A stretch of 64,000 nucleotides of DNA from Pseudarthrobacter defluvii (GCF_030816725.1 NZ_JAUSYG010000001.1:1178001-1242000); one strand, 5' to 3'; counted from the first letter of the stretch, positions 9,199-19,180 are shown. The notes: generated from the sequence alone by a model not told the origin. A program made the numbers and translations.

Positions 9199-10286
9199 AC
9201 CGCACGCAGCCCCTGGTACTGGGCATCGAATCATCCTGTGACGAAACCGGCGTGGGCATTGTCCGCGGCACCACCCTCCTGACCAACACCGTTTCCTCCT
9301 CCATGGACGAGCACGTACGCTTCGGCGGGGTCATCCCGGAGATCGCCTCCCGTGCACACCTGGACGCCTTCGTCCCCACCCTCGAACAGGCACTTGCCGA
9401 TGCCGGGGTGGGCCTGGACGAGGTGGACGCCATCGCCGTCACCTCCGGGCCCGGGCTGGCCGGCGCGCTCATGGTGGGGGTCTGTGCTGCCAAGGCGCTC
9501 GCCGTCGCCACCGGAAAACCCCTGTACGCGATCAACCACCTGGTGGCGCACGTTGGCGTGGGACTCCTGGATGACCGTGCCAGCGGCCGGAAGCAGGAGT
9601 TGCCGGAGAACCTTGGCGCCCTGCTGGTGTCCGGCGGCCACACCGAAATCCTGCGGATCAGCAGCATCACCAGCGATGTTGAGCTCCTGGGATCCACCAT
9701 TGACGACGCCGCTGGCGAAGCCTACGACAAGGTGGCACGGATTCTGGGGCTCGGCTACCCGGGCGGCCCGGCCATCGACAGGATGGCCCGCACTGGGAAT
9801 CCCAAAGCGATCCGCTTTCCCCGCGGACTCACCCAGCCCAAATACATGGGAACGGCGGACCAACCCGGCCCGCACCGGTACGACTGGTCCTTCAGCGGGC
9901 TCAAGACGGCGGTGGCCCGGTGCGTGGAACAGTTCGAGGCGCGCGGGGAAGAGATCCCCGTGGCTGATATCGCGGCTGCCTTCCAGGAGGCAGTGGTGGA
10001 CGTGATTTCGTCGAAGGCTGTCCTGGCCTGCCGCGAGCAGGGCATCAAGGATGTCCTGCTCGGCGGGGGCGTGGCGGCCAACTCGAGGCTGCGGGAACTG
10101 ACAGGGCAGCGCTGCGCCTCCGCGGGCATCCGGCTGCACGTCCCGCCGTTGGACCTGTGCACGGACAACGGCGCCATGGTGGCAGCGCTCGGTGCGCAGC
10201 TGGTGATGGCGGGCGTGGAACCCAGCGGGATCGGCTTCGCGCCGGATTCGTCCATGCCGGTCACCTCGGTGTCCCTGGCGTCCTGA
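9195..10286 (+). CDS. tsaD: tRNA threonylcarbamoyltransferase TsaD
   Basis: Catalytic subunit that transfers the threonylcarbamoyl group to A37 of tRNA. The 363-residue product begins with [14 protein letters not shown], has the metal-binding INHLVAHV near residue 112, [11 protein letters not shown] near 140, [18 protein letters not shown] near 175 and [12 protein letters not shown] near 285. Its ATG overlaps the rimI stop, completing an unbroken chain of overlaps from alr. Seventeen bases after the stop the second copy of the 61-bp palindrome begins, which could end this transcript. Confidence 0.97.
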   Translation: MNRTQPLVLGIESSCDETGVGIVRGTTLLTNTVSSSMDEHVRFGGVIPEIASRAHLDAFVPTLEQALADAGVGLDEVDAIAVTSGPGLAGALMVGVCAAKALAVATGKPLYAINHLVAHVGVGLLDDRASGRKQELPENLGALLVSGGHTEILRISSITSDVELLGSTIDDAAGEAYDKVARILGLGYPGGPAIDRMARTGNPKAIRFPRGLTQPKYMGTADQPGPHRYDWSFSGLKTAVARCVEQFEARGEEIPVADIAAAFQEAVVDVISSKAVLACREQGIKDVLLGGGVAANSRLRELTGQRCASAGIRLHVPPLDLCTDNGAMVAALGAQLVMAGVEPSGIGFAPDSSMPVTSVSLAS

Positions 10287-10302
10287 CACCCGGCACACCT
10301 AC

Positions 10303-10363
10303 GATGCTCTATCAGGTATGGCTCCCAAACTGGCTGTTTAGGGGCCATATCTGATGGAGCAAC
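10303..10363. repeat. 61-bp palindromic repeat, copy 2
   Basis: Same orientation and length as copy 1, with a few differences in the outer arms (GATGCTCTATCAGGT / ATCTGATGGAGCAAC) and a different loop. It abuts the TGA of the small minus-strand gene at 10364 and lies 17 nt past the stop of tsaD, so it could terminate both strands. Confidence 0.9.
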
Positions 10364-10538
10364 TCAGGCGGTGAGAGTGGCGATGACAAGCAACGCCACG
10401 TCGTGCAGGCCATCCTGGCCGCCGGGGTGATGCCGCCAACAAGGGCCAGAGTGCTGCCACGGCGAAGAGCACGAGCAACACGCCAATGAGGGGAAGGAGC
10501 CGGCTGGTCCGGCTGCCCACAGGAATCGCAGGGGACAC
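10364..10538 (-). pseudogene. small membrane protein with a one-base frameshift
   Basis: A GTG start at 10538 is preceded by a strong AAGGAGG four bases upstream. The frame encodes a basic N-terminus and the membrane segment LLPLIGVLLVLFAVAALWPLL. At a run of four C (minus strand) removing one base joins it to a second frame reading GGQDGLHDVALLVIATLTA and a stop exactly at the edge of palindrome copy 2. The restored product is 57 residues with two likely membrane segments. I do not recognise the family. The ribosome-binding site and the neat 3' end suggest a real gene, either broken or mis-sequenced. Confidence 0.5.
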
Positions 10539-10640
10539 CCAGCCTCCTTCCCGCAGGAACTCATGCGCCTACAAGAAGAGTTGCGCCGTACGGCGGGGCC
10601 GGGCAGGGCCCAAAGGCCCATCAAACCCCTCCCAGGCCAA

Positions 10641-10701
10641 GTTGCTCTATCAGATATGGCTCCCAAACCGCCAGTTTAGGAGCCATATTTGATAGAGCAA
10701 C
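10641..10701. repeat. 61-bp palindromic repeat, copy 3
   Basis: Third copy in the same orientation, with perfect outer arms (GTTGCTCTATCA / TGATAGAGCAAC) and CCCAAAC / GTTTAGG flanking a loop unrelated to the other copies. It ends one base before the stop triplet of the minus-strand YbdK gene, again in terminator position. Confidence 0.9.
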
Positions 10702-10702
10702 C

Positions 10703-11854
10703 TCAGGCGGTGGGGCCGTTCCGCATCTGCTTGACCAAGTCCAGCACCACGGCCTGCAGGTTCCCGCCGTTCTCCGCAGCCACGCGGCGCTGGCGCTGAT
10801 ACCCGGCACCGCGGCGGATGATCTTCTCCACGTCGGCCAGCTCGTCCGAGCAGCGCAGCTTGGCCGCGACCGGTTCCAGCCGGTTCAGGGTCTCCAGCAG
10901 GTGGTCGGTGACCAGCTGCTCCTTGCCCGCGGCATCCAGGATGATGATGGCGTCCAGGCCATACCGGGCGGCGCGCCACTTGTTCTCCTGCACGTGCCAG
11001 GGCGGCATGGTGGGGATGGTGCCGCCGTTGTCCAAGGTGGTGGAGAACTCGTCCACCAGGCACTGGGTGAGGGCCGCGATGGCGCCCACTTCCTCGAGCG
11101 TGGCCAGGCCGTCGCAGATGCGCATTTCGATGGTCCCCAGGGCGGGAACGGGCCGGATGTCCCAGCGGATTTCCGAGATGGTGTCAATGACTCCCGTGGT
11201 GAACATGTCCTGGACGTAGGACTCGTACTCCTCCCAGGACCTGAACTGGAACGGCAGGCCCGCCGTGGGAAGCTGCTGGAACATCAACGCGCGCTGGGAG
11301 GCGTAGCCGGTGTCCTCGCCGCCCCAGAACGGGCTGGACGCGGAGAGCGCCTGGAAGTGCGGGAAGTAGTTGACCAGGCCATCCAGTACGGGAAGCACCT
11401 TGTCCCGGCGGTCCAGCCCGACGTGGACATGGACGCCGTAGATGACCAACTGCCGGCCCCACCACTGGGTCCGGTCGATGAGCTTGGCGTAGCGTGCCTT
11501 GTCCGTCACCGGCTGCAGCTGGGGCGGGCTGAACGGGTGGCTGCCGGCGCAGAACAGCTCCACGCCCATGGGATCGGTGATCTCGCGGACGGCGGCAACG
11601 GAGCGGCTAAGGTCCTGCTTGGCCTCGGCAGCTGTCTCGCATATCCCGGTGACCAGCTCCACGGTGTTCAGCAGCAGTTCCTGCTTGATGTGCGGGTGTT
11701 CGTCGTCTTCGTTGAGTTCCGGGTGGCGTGCGGCCACGCCGCGGAGCACCTGGTTGGCCACGGATGCGAGCTCGCCCGTCTTTCCGTCCACCAGTGCCAG
11801 CTCCCACTCAACACCGAGGGTTGACTGCCTCGATGGGGCGAAGTCGATCTTCAC
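10703..11854 (-). CDS. YbdK-family carboxylate-amine (glutamate--cysteine) ligase
   Basis: GCS2/YbdK-type ATP-grasp-like ligase of 383 residues. Visible blocks are STLGVEWELALVD at the N-terminus, DEHPHIKQELLLNTVELVTGI near residue 60, FCAGSHPFSPPQ near 105, GVHVHVGL near 145 and the C-terminal RYGLDAIII. Members have weak glutamate-cysteine ligase activity in vitro; since actinobacteria use mycothiol rather than glutathione, the physiological product is unclear. The open frame extends upstream, but the GTG at 11854 with AAGGA six bases before it is the better start. It faces away from the divergent GH3 lipoprotein gene. Confidence 0.87.
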   Translation of the reverse strand: MKIDFAPSRQSTLGVEWELALVDGKTGELASVANQVLRGVAARHPELNEDDEHPHIKQELLLNTVELVTGICETAAEAKQDLSRSVAAVREITDPMGVELFCAGSHPFSPPQLQPVTDKARYAKLIDRTQWWGRQLVIYGVHVHVGLDRRDKVLPVLDGLVNYFPHFQALSASSPFWGGEDTGYASQRALMFQQLPTAGLPFQFRSWEEYESYVQDMFTTGVIDTISEIRWDIRPVPALGTIEMRICDGLATLEEVGAIAALTQCLVDEFSTTLDNGGTIPTMPPWHVQENKWRAARYGLDAIIILDAAGKEQLVTDHLLETLNRLEPVAAKLRCSDELADVEKIIRRGAGYQRQRRVAAENGGNLQAVVLDLVKQMRNGPTA

Positions 11855-11960
11855 ACGTTTCCTTACTGTCCGGTTTGCCGCTGGCTGATGCCGCTCACAG
11901 GCTGCTGCCGGCAGGCGAACGGGTGTTTCAAGTCTATATGGCAGGGGTAGCATCCTATTG

Positions 11961-13679
11961 ATGGCACCCTTCCCCCTGCGTCACAGTCCTGCCAAAATTT
12001 TCCCCCTCCTCCTGGCCGTTTCCGCCGTAGCCCTGGCTTCCTGCACCGCCGCCCCAAGCGCCGCCCCGCAGTCGTCCTCCGCCCCGCCCACCGGGGCGTC
12101 CCCCTCCGCATCGGCAAGTACGACGCCGGCACCTCCTGCGGCGTCTCCGTCACCTGATCCAGGTTCCCGGCCTTTGGGGTGGGGGCCGGAGCAGCGGGAC
12201 CAGGACGCCGCCGCGGCGGCCGTTATGGAGATGTCGCCGGAGCAGAAGGCCGGGCAGGTCCTGCTCCCGGCGTTCATCGGCCGCGATGTGGAGGCGCAGG
12301 CCGCGCTCATCCAGCGCCTGCATCTTTCCGGCTCCATCGTCATGACCGACAACATGCCGCATGACGCCCAGGGGCGTGTGGACGTGGCCGGCCTGGGTGC
12401 CGAGAACCATCGCCGCCAGCAAGCTGTTGCATCCGATGGCCGCCGCTGGCCCGGGATTGTTGCCGTGGACCAGGAAGGTGGCGCCGTGTCCCGGGTAGGG
12501 GCGCCCTTGACGGAGTGGCCGGAACCGATGAGCTACGGCGCCGCTGGAAACCCGGACCTGACGCGCAAAGCGGGTAAGGGCCTGGCAGGTGAGCTGGCGG
12601 CACTGGGCTTCAACCTGGACTTCGCCCCGGATACCGATGTGACCGTCGGCCCCAGGGACCCCACCATTGGGGCCCGGTCCATGTCCGCTGATCCGGCCGC
12701 CGCGGCAACCCATGGGGTGGCGTTCTCCCAAGGCATGCTCGACGCCGGAGTGTTCCCCACCGTCAAGCACTTCCCGGGACACGGCTCGGTGACCGCCGAC
12801 TCGCACCTGAGCATGCCCGTCCAGCCGGCCAGCATCGACGAGCTCAGGGCCCGGGACTGGAAGCCCTTCCAGGCCGCCGTCGCCGCGGGCTTGCCGATCG
12901 TTATGACCGGGCACATCGCCGTGCCTGCGCTGGAACCCGGCGTGCCGTCGTCGCTCTCCGCCCCCAGTTACGCGGCACTCCGGGGCCTGGGCTTTAAGGG
13001 CGTGGCCGTGACCGATGCCCTCAACATGGGCGCCGTGGACAAGCAGTACCCGGCGGGGGCCGCGGCGGTGAAGGCACTGGCTGCCGGCGCCGACCTGCTG
13101 CTGATGCCTTCGGACGTGGCGCAGGCGCATGCCTCGATCGTCCAGGCACTGGCCTCCGGTACCCTTCCCGCCGCCAGGCTCAATGAGGCCGCGCAGCGGG
13201 TGGCCACCATGATGATCTGGCATGCCCGGACCACGCCTCCTCCCGGAACAGCGGGTGCCGGTGTCCCGGCTGGAAGCGGCGCAGCTTTGTCAGCACAGGT
13301 GTCGGCGGCCGCCGTCACGGTGGTTTCCGGCCCCTGCAGGGCGCCCCTGGTGGCCAGTTCCATGCGCGTTGTCGGCGGAGGAACGGGGGACCGGGAGCGC
13401 TTCGAGGCAGCGGCCGCGCGTGCCGGACTCACCGTGGGAGCGGGACCGTTGGTCAGCCTGATCGGCGCCGGCGGGAAACCCGCGGGCGGTGACATTGCCG
13501 TGGCCCTCGATGCCCCGTGGCCTCTCCAGGGCTCCAGCGCGCCCGTGAAAGTGGCGCTCTATGGCCGTACCGACGCCGCCTTCGACGCACTGGCCGCCGT
13601 GCTGGCAGGGAAGGCGCCTGCCCCCGGGAAGCTGCCCGCCGCCGTCGGACCCTTTCCTGCAGGAACCGGCTGCCCCTGA
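11961..13679 (+). CDS. GH3-family glycosidase lipoprotein, NagZ-like beta-N-acetylhexosaminidase
   Basis: Exported lipoprotein of 572 residues: hydrophobic signal then lipobox LASC near residue 28, then an Ala/Ser/Pro-rich linker of about 40 residues. The catalytic domain has the NagZ-type loop KHFPGHGSVTADSH (Asp-His dyad) near residue 270 and the nucleophile region AVTDALNMGAV near 350. The last 150 residues resemble no domain I can name. The likely role is removal of GlcNAc from peptidoglycan or other glycans outside the cell. TAGCAT ends seven bases before the ATG; a TTG one codon upstream is unlikely. Specificity is inferred from the dyad motif. Confidence 0.88.
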   Translation: MAPFPLRHSPAKIFPLLLAVSAVALASCTAAPSAAPQSSSAPPTGASPSASASTTPAPPAASPSPDPGSRPLGWGPEQRDQDAAAAAVMEMSPEQKAGQVLLPAFIGRDVEAQAALIQRLHLSGSIVMTDNMPHDAQGRVDVAGLGAENHRRQQAVASDGRRWPGIVAVDQEGGAVSRVGAPLTEWPEPMSYGAAGNPDLTRKAGKGLAGELAALGFNLDFAPDTDVTVGPRDPTIGARSMSADPAAAATHGVAFSQGMLDAGVFPTVKHFPGHGSVTADSHLSMPVQPASIDELRARDWKPFQAAVAAGLPIVMTGHIAVPALEPGVPSSLSAPSYAALRGLGFKGVAVTDALNMGAVDKQYPAGAAAVKALAAGADLLLMPSDVAQAHASIVQALASGTLPAARLNEAAQRVATMMIWHARTTPPPGTAGAGVPAGSGAALSAQVSAAAVTVVSGPCRAPLVASSMRVVGGGTGDRERFEAAAARAGLTVGAGPLVSLIGAGGKPAGGDIAVALDAPWPLQGSSAPVKVALYGRTDAAFDALAAVLAGKAPAPGKLPAAVGPFPAGTGCP

Positions 13680-13715
13680 CCCGATTAAGTCGGGCGGGAC
13701 GCGTTTAATGGTCTG

Positions 13716-14543
13716 GTGCCAATTCTGAATAAAGACATGACCCTCTGCATCTCGCTCTCGGCCCGGCCCAGCAACAACGGGACCCGTTTCCACAACCACC
13801 TGTACGGGCAGCTGGGCCTGAACTGGATCTACAAGGCCTTCGCGCCCACCAACCTTGAGCAGGCCATCGCCGGGGTCCGCGGCCTGGGTATCCGCGGCTG
13901 CGCCATCTCCATGCCGTACAAGGAAGACGTCATCGCGCTGGTGGACGAGATGGACCCGTCCGCCAAGGCCATCGACTCCGTGAACACCATCGTGAACACG
14001 GACGGCCACCTCAAGGCGTACAACACCGACTACACGGCGATCGAGCAGCTGCTGGCCACCAATGCGGTCCCCACGGACTACAGCGTCATTGTCCAGGGTG
14101 CCGGCGGCATGGCCAAGGCCACGGTCGCGGCCCTGCGGGACGGCGGCTTCACCAACGTCACCGTCGTCGCCCGGAACGAGGCTGCCGGGCGTGCGCTCGC
14201 CGACCAGTACGGCTTCCAGTGGCGTCCAGCGCTCGACGGCGGCACGGCTGACCTGATCATCAACGTCACGCCCATAGGTATGGCAGGGAGCGTGGGAGAT
14301 CCGGAAGCGGAGAGTCTGTCCTTTCCGGCCGAAGCCATCGAGGCGGCACGCCTTGTGTTCGACGTGGTGGCACTGCCCGCGGAAACTCCGCTGATCCGCG
14401 CCGCCCGGGCGGCGGGCAAACCGGTCATCACGGGAGCTGAGGTTGCCACCATCCAGGCGCTGGAGCAGTTCGTCCTGTACACCGGGGTGCGGCCCACGGC
14501 GGAGCAGGTGCGGGCCGCCGAGGAGTTCATGCGCGGCCAGTAA
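13716..14543 (+). CDS. shikimate dehydrogenase-like protein (SDH-L type, HI0607-like)
   Basis: NADP-linked oxidoreductase of the AroE superfamily, 275 residues. The substrate segment reads CISLSARPSNNGTRFHN, instead of the SPSP of true AroE. The catalytic-Lys block is AISMPYKEDV and the Asp block is AYNTDYTAI; the cofactor loop is VQGAGGMAKA near residue 125. This arrangement closely matches the shikimate dehydrogenase-like branch typified by Haemophilus HI0607, whose physiological role is not settled, so I avoid the symbol aroE. The start is GTG, six bases after TTTAAT. No other shikimate gene is adjacent. Confidence 0.85.
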   Translation: MPILNKDMTLCISLSARPSNNGTRFHNHLYGQLGLNWIYKAFAPTNLEQAIAGVRGLGIRGCAISMPYKEDVIALVDEMDPSAKAIDSVNTIVNTDGHLKAYNTDYTAIEQLLATNAVPTDYSVIVQGAGGMAKATVAALRDGGFTNVTVVARNEAAGRALADQYGFQWRPALDGGTADLIINVTPIGMAGSVGDPEAESLSFPAEAIEAARLVFDVVALPAETPLIRAARAAGKPVITGAEVATIQALEQFVLYTGVRPTAEQVRAAEEFMRGQ

Positions 14544-14572
14544 GGCGAACCGCCGGCGGCCTAAGCAGGCCG

Positions 14573-15814
14573 TCAGGCAGGCTCCACCACGATGGCCACC
14601 CGGTCCTCGCCGATGCGGGTCAGGACCAGGGTGGCCGTTTTGCCGGAACTCTTTTTGGCGTTTTTCCCACCGGGCAGCAACTGCTTCCGCAGCTCTTCCG
14701 GGGTCACCGCGGTGCCGCGCTTCTTGATGTCCAGCACCGTGATGCCCTCCTGTTTCACCCAGGCCTTCAGTGCCTTGACGTTGTAGGGCATGACCTGCAG
14801 GACCTTGTAGGCCCTGGCGAACGGGGTGTCCAGCAGTTCCGGCGCGCAGATGTAGGCGATGTGTTCATCCACCAGGTGCCCGCCGAGTTCAAGCGCCACA
14901 TCCGCCACAAGGCCGGCGCGGATCACGGCCCCGTCGGGCTCGTACAGGTACCCTTCCACCGCCCCCACGGGCGCTGACGGGCCAGCGCCGAAGTCCTCGC
15001 CGCTGGTGAGTTCGGCCGGCCCCTGGGAACCCAGGACCAGGGCAGCCCGCCGGACGCCGGGCCTGCGCACGGCGTTGAACCACAGGGTCACCTCCGTGAC
15101 GTCCCCGCCCACCGAGACCCACTGCGCCTCGCAGCCGGCGGGCACCGATTCGTGCGGCATGCCCGGACCCATCTTCACGCCCACAGCCTTCCCTTGGGCG
15201 GCGAGCGACTCCACGAAGGACAACGGCGGGGAGAACGCCTCGGGGTCCCAGATCCGTTTGGTGCCGGAGGTGGAGGTGACCCGGCGGGCCGGGTCCAGCC
15301 AGACGCCGTCGATCCCTTCCAGCGGCACCGCTGATGCGTCGGCGTGGACCACCGTGGCGTTGGGGAACGGGATGAGGTTCATGGTGGCGCAGGCCGCCGT
15401 CGTTTCATCCATTTCGACGGCGGTGACGGCGATGTCCAGGGAGGCCAGGGCCAAGGAATCGGCGCCGAGGCCGCAGCCCAGGTCCGCAACGTGGCTGATC
15501 CCGGCAGCAGCGAACCGCCGCGCGTGGTGGGCGGCGACGTTCAGGCGCGTGGCCTGCTCCAGGCCGGCCTGGGTGAAGACCATTTGGCGGGCGAACTCGC
15601 CGAATTTCGACTCTGCCCTGGTGCGCAGCCGCGACTGCGTGAGGACAGCGGATACGAGTTCGGGGGAGTGTCCGGCCTTCCGCAGGGCGGCATTGAGCTG
15701 GAACGCGTCCTCGTCCCGGTAAGGGCCAAGGGATGCCAGCAACTCCCAGCCTTCCGGGGTCAGCAGGGGTGCGATCTGGTCCTGTGCAATCTGGTCCTGG
15801 GGAGCGTGAGCCAT
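14573..15814 (-). CDS. class I SAM-dependent methyltransferase with THUMP-like domain
   Basis: The 413-residue protein has the SAM-binding loop VADLGCGLGADSLAL near residue 100, followed by AVEMDETTAAC and the DPARR block near 180, which resembles motif IV. The C-terminal part (PYNVKALKAWVKQEGI, then LDIKKRGTAVTPEELRKQL) matches the THUMP-like domain found at the end of this actinobacterial family. Substrate unknown; an RNA is plausible. I chose the ATG at 15814 (MAHAPQDQ): TAGGCT ends seven bases upstream, while the longer frame has no start signal. Divergent from the gene at 15868 with only 53 bp between the starts. Confidence 0.85.
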   Translation of the reverse strand: MAHAPQDQIAQDQIAPLLTPEGWELLASLGPYRDEDAFQLNAALRKAGHSPELVSAVLTQSRLRTRAESKFGEFARQMVFTQAGLEQATRLNVAAHHARRFAAAGISHVADLGCGLGADSLALASLDIAVTAVEMDETTAACATMNLIPFPNATVVHADASAVPLEGIDGVWLDPARRVTSTSGTKRIWDPEAFSPPLSFVESLAAQGKAVGVKMGPGMPHESVPAGCEAQWVSVGGDVTEVTLWFNAVRRPGVRRAALVLGSQGPAELTSGEDFGAGPSAPVGAVEGYLYEPDGAVIRAGLVADVALELGGHLVDEHIAYICAPELLDTPFARAYKVLQVMPYNVKALKAWVKQEGITVLDIKKRGTAVTPEELRKQLLPGGKNAKKSSGKTATLVLTRIGEDRVAIVVEPA

Positions 15815-15821
15815 GGGTTCC

Positions 15822-15860
15822 AGCCTAGTGGAGGAGCGGGTGCCGGCATGCGGATACTGT
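15822..15860. promoter_or_regulatory. back-to-back leaderless promoters
   Basis: On the minus strand TAGGCT (15827-15822) ends seven bases before the ATG at 15814. On the plus strand TACTGT (15855-15860) ends seven bases before the ATG at 15868. The whole divergent regulatory region is 53 bp, so any -35 elements must overlap. Confidence 0.55.
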
Positions 15861-15867
15861 TGAAACC

Positions 15868-16248
15868 ATGGATGAGAGCGCAGCCCCACGGGACACCGCC
15901 GAGCACGAGCCAAGGCACAGCGGCCCCGCCAGGTTCGCCCGCCCCGTCCTGGTGGCCGCCGCCGTTGTGGCGGTCATCTGCATCGCCCTGCTGGTGATCA
16001 TCCTCCTGCTGGACACCTTCAATGCCACCGTTTACTCCGTGGGCGGCAACGACGTCCAGGACAACACGCAGGAGGCCCGTGACATCCGCGGGCTGTACGA
16101 CGGCGCGCGGGCGGGAAGCATCGTTTTCCTCGCCCTTGCGCTGCTCGCCGCAGCGGTGTCCGGGTGGGTTCTCTTCAGGGGCCGGAAGCAGGGCGGCAGC
16201 GACTCCGACGGCGGCGAGGACGTGGACTTCGACGATCTGGGCCGCTAG
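15868..16248 (+). CDS. hypothetical two-segment membrane protein
   Basis: 126 residues with a charged N-terminus (MDESAAPRDTAEHEPRH), a long hydrophobic stretch (VLVAAAVVAVICIALLVIIL) near residue 30, an Asn/Asp-rich loop of about 45 residues, a second hydrophobic stretch (SIVFLALALLAAAVSGWVLF) near 90 and an acidic tail (DGGEDVDFDDLGR). I do not recognise a family. The loop is probably extracytoplasmic and both ends cytoplasmic. It lies just upstream of the groES operator region but is separated by about 70 bp from the first CIRCE. Confidence 0.75.
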   Translation: MDESAAPRDTAEHEPRHSGPARFARPVLVAAAVVAVICIALLVIILLLDTFNATVYSVGGNDVQDNTQEARDIRGLYDGARAGSIVFLALALLAAAVSGWVLFRGRKQGGSDSDGGEDVDFDDLGR

Positions 16249-16318
16249 GTGCGGTGCGGCTTCCGCCCGCCGTCCGGCGTCGTGCGTCCTTCCAAAGGCG
16301 TACGCCCATGACGAAACG

Positions 16319-16345
16319 TTGGCACTCACCTTGACCGAGTGCTAA
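16319..16345 (+). promoter_or_regulatory. CIRCE operator 1 (HrcA site)
   Basis: TTGGCACTC, nine bases, GAGTGCTAA: one mismatch to the CIRCE consensus TTAGCACTC-N9-GAGTGCTAA. The spacer contains TTGACC, the -35 box of the groES promoter, so HrcA binding here would block RNA polymerase directly. No hrcA gene is in the window. Confidence 0.95.
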
Positions 16346-16359
16346 CGCTTACATAGAGT
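16331..16359 (+). promoter_or_regulatory. groES-groEL promoter
   Basis: TTGACC (16331-16336), 17-bp spacer, TAGAGT (16354-16359). The -35 lies in CIRCE 1 and transcription should start near 16366, at the edge of CIRCE 2. Confidence 0.85.
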
Positions 16360-16364
16360 CTTCA

Positions 16365-16391
16365 TTAGCACTCTCCCCTGGAGGGTGCTAA
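16365..16391 (+). promoter_or_regulatory. CIRCE operator 2 (HrcA site)
   Basis: TTAGCACTC, nine bases, GGGTGCTAA: one mismatch to consensus. It begins at the expected transcription start, so it would be both operator DNA and a hairpin at the 5' end of the mRNA. Confidence 0.95.
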
Positions 16392-16501
16392 CACATGAAG
16401 AGCTGCCAGCCAGGCTGCTGCCGGCACCGCGACGACGGTTTGCCAGCTACGGCGGAAAGCTTTCCAGTCCACGAATTTGCTGACGAAAAGGAGAGGTCCG
16501 A

Positions 16502-16795
16502 GTGTCGGTCTCTATTAAGCCTCTTGAGGATCGTATTGTTGTCCGCCCGCTCGAAGCCGAGCAGACCACGGCTTCCGGCCTGGTCATCCCGGACTCCGCA
16601 CAGGAGAAGCCGCAGGAAGGCGAAGTTGTTGCAGTAGGCCCCGGCCGCTTCGAAGACGGCAACCGCGTTCCGGTCGACGTAGCCGTTGGCGACGTTGTCA
16701 TCTACTCCAAGTACGGCGGAACCGAAGTCAAGACCGGCGGCACCGAGTACCTCGTGCTGTCCGCCCGCGACGTTCTGGCGATCGTCGTAAAGTAA
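16502..16795 (+). CDS. groES: co-chaperonin GroES
   Basis: 97-residue heptameric lid of the chaperonin. It starts [23 protein letters not shown] and carries the mobile-loop region ([19 protein letters not shown]) and the terminal [11 protein letters not shown]. The GTG start has AAGGAGAGG in front. The 5' leader carries two CIRCE operators, so expression should be HrcA-controlled and heat-inducible. groEL follows after 76 bp with its own ribosome-binding site (TTGAAAGGA). Confidence 0.98.
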   Translation: MSVSIKPLEDRIVVRPLEAEQTTASGLVIPDSAQEKPQEGEVVAVGPGRFEDGNRVPVDVAVGDVVIYSKYGGTEVKTGGTEYLVLSARDVLAIVVK

Positions 16796-16859
16796 CTTTT
16801 GGATCCCCGTGCCGCTGACCATGCATCCCGCTGGTCAGCTGCGCGGGGTTCTGTCTTGA

Positions 16860-18482
<1,623 letters not shown>

Positions 18483-18516
18483 CGTTCGCGTCCAAGGCGG
18501 TATCTGTAAACAGAAA

Positions 18517-18546
18517 ACCGGTCCAGCATTGCTGGGCCGGTTTTTT
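18517..18546 (+). terminator. intrinsic terminator of groES-groEL
   Basis: Inverted repeat ACCGGTCCAGCA / TGCTGGGCCGGT with one G-U pair and a tiny loop, followed by six T (18541-18546). Confidence 0.95.
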
Positions 18547-18577
18547 GCATGCCGGGAAATTGCTTGCCTTGGTGCCC

Positions 18578-19180
18578 TCAGGTTTCCGCCATCTCCTGCG
18601 TCTGCACGCCGCCCGCAGGCTCATAGACCAGGGACACGGCGCCCTTGGGGAAGCTGCGTGCCGGCTCGGCGAGGCGGAAGGTGGTGGGTGCTGCGCCGTC
18701 GTCGAACAGGCGCTTGCCCTGACCCAGCGCGACCGGATAGAGCCAGAGGTGAAGGCGGTCCAGCACGCCAGCTGACAAAAGGGACCGGATCAGGACGCCG
18801 CTGCCGAACATGTGCACTTGCTGGTAGTCGTCCCGGAGCCGGCCCGCGGCGGGAGCGTCCGGCAGCACAGTGGTGCCCGCCCAGCCAGGATCGCGCAGGG
18901 AGTTGGACACGACGAACTTGGGCACCCGGTTGAGTGTGTCCGCGATGTCACCGGACTGGTGGGGCCAGTAGGCCGAGAAGATGTCGTAGGTCGCCCGGCC
19001 CAGAAGCAGGGCGTCCATGCGCTCGATTTCAGCAGAAATGGCGGCGCCCGCGTCGTCGTCGGACACCGGCGCCTGCCAGCCGCCGAACTCGAAGCCCCCT
19101 GCGGGGTCTTCTTCGCGGCCGCCGGGCGCCTGGTAGACGCCGTCGAGGGTAATGAACAGGTTCGCGACGATGATGCCCAC
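18578..19180 (-). CDS. dihydrofolate reductase/RibD C-terminal-domain family protein
   Basis: 200-residue NADPH-oxidoreductase-like protein of the YwjB/RibD-C type. It starts VGIIVANLFITLDGVYQAPGG and has LLLGRATYDIFSAYWP near residue 55, KFVVSNSL near 80 and HMFGSGVLIRSLL near 115, the usual strand pattern of the fold. Activity on folate is not implied. The GTG at 19180 is preferred over the longer frame because CAGAAT ends six bases before it, and the family starts at this strand. Divergent from the DNA ligase, 68 bp between starts. Confidence 0.85.
   Translation of the reverse strand: MGIIVANLFITLDGVYQAPGGREEDPAGGFEFGGWQAPVSDDDAGAAISAEIERMDALLLGRATYDIFSAYWPHQSGDIADTLNRVPKFVVSNSLRDPGWAGTTVLPDAPAAGRLRDDYQQVHMFGSGVLIRSLLSAGVLDRLHLWLYPVALGQGKRLFDDGAAPTTFRLAEPARSFPKGAVSLVYEPAGGVQTQEMAET

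Noticed and set aside
324..10701. The three palindromes as insertion-sequence ends or phage attachment sites
   Set aside because: No transposase or integrase nearby, no target duplications seen, and the copies are themselves complete hairpins.
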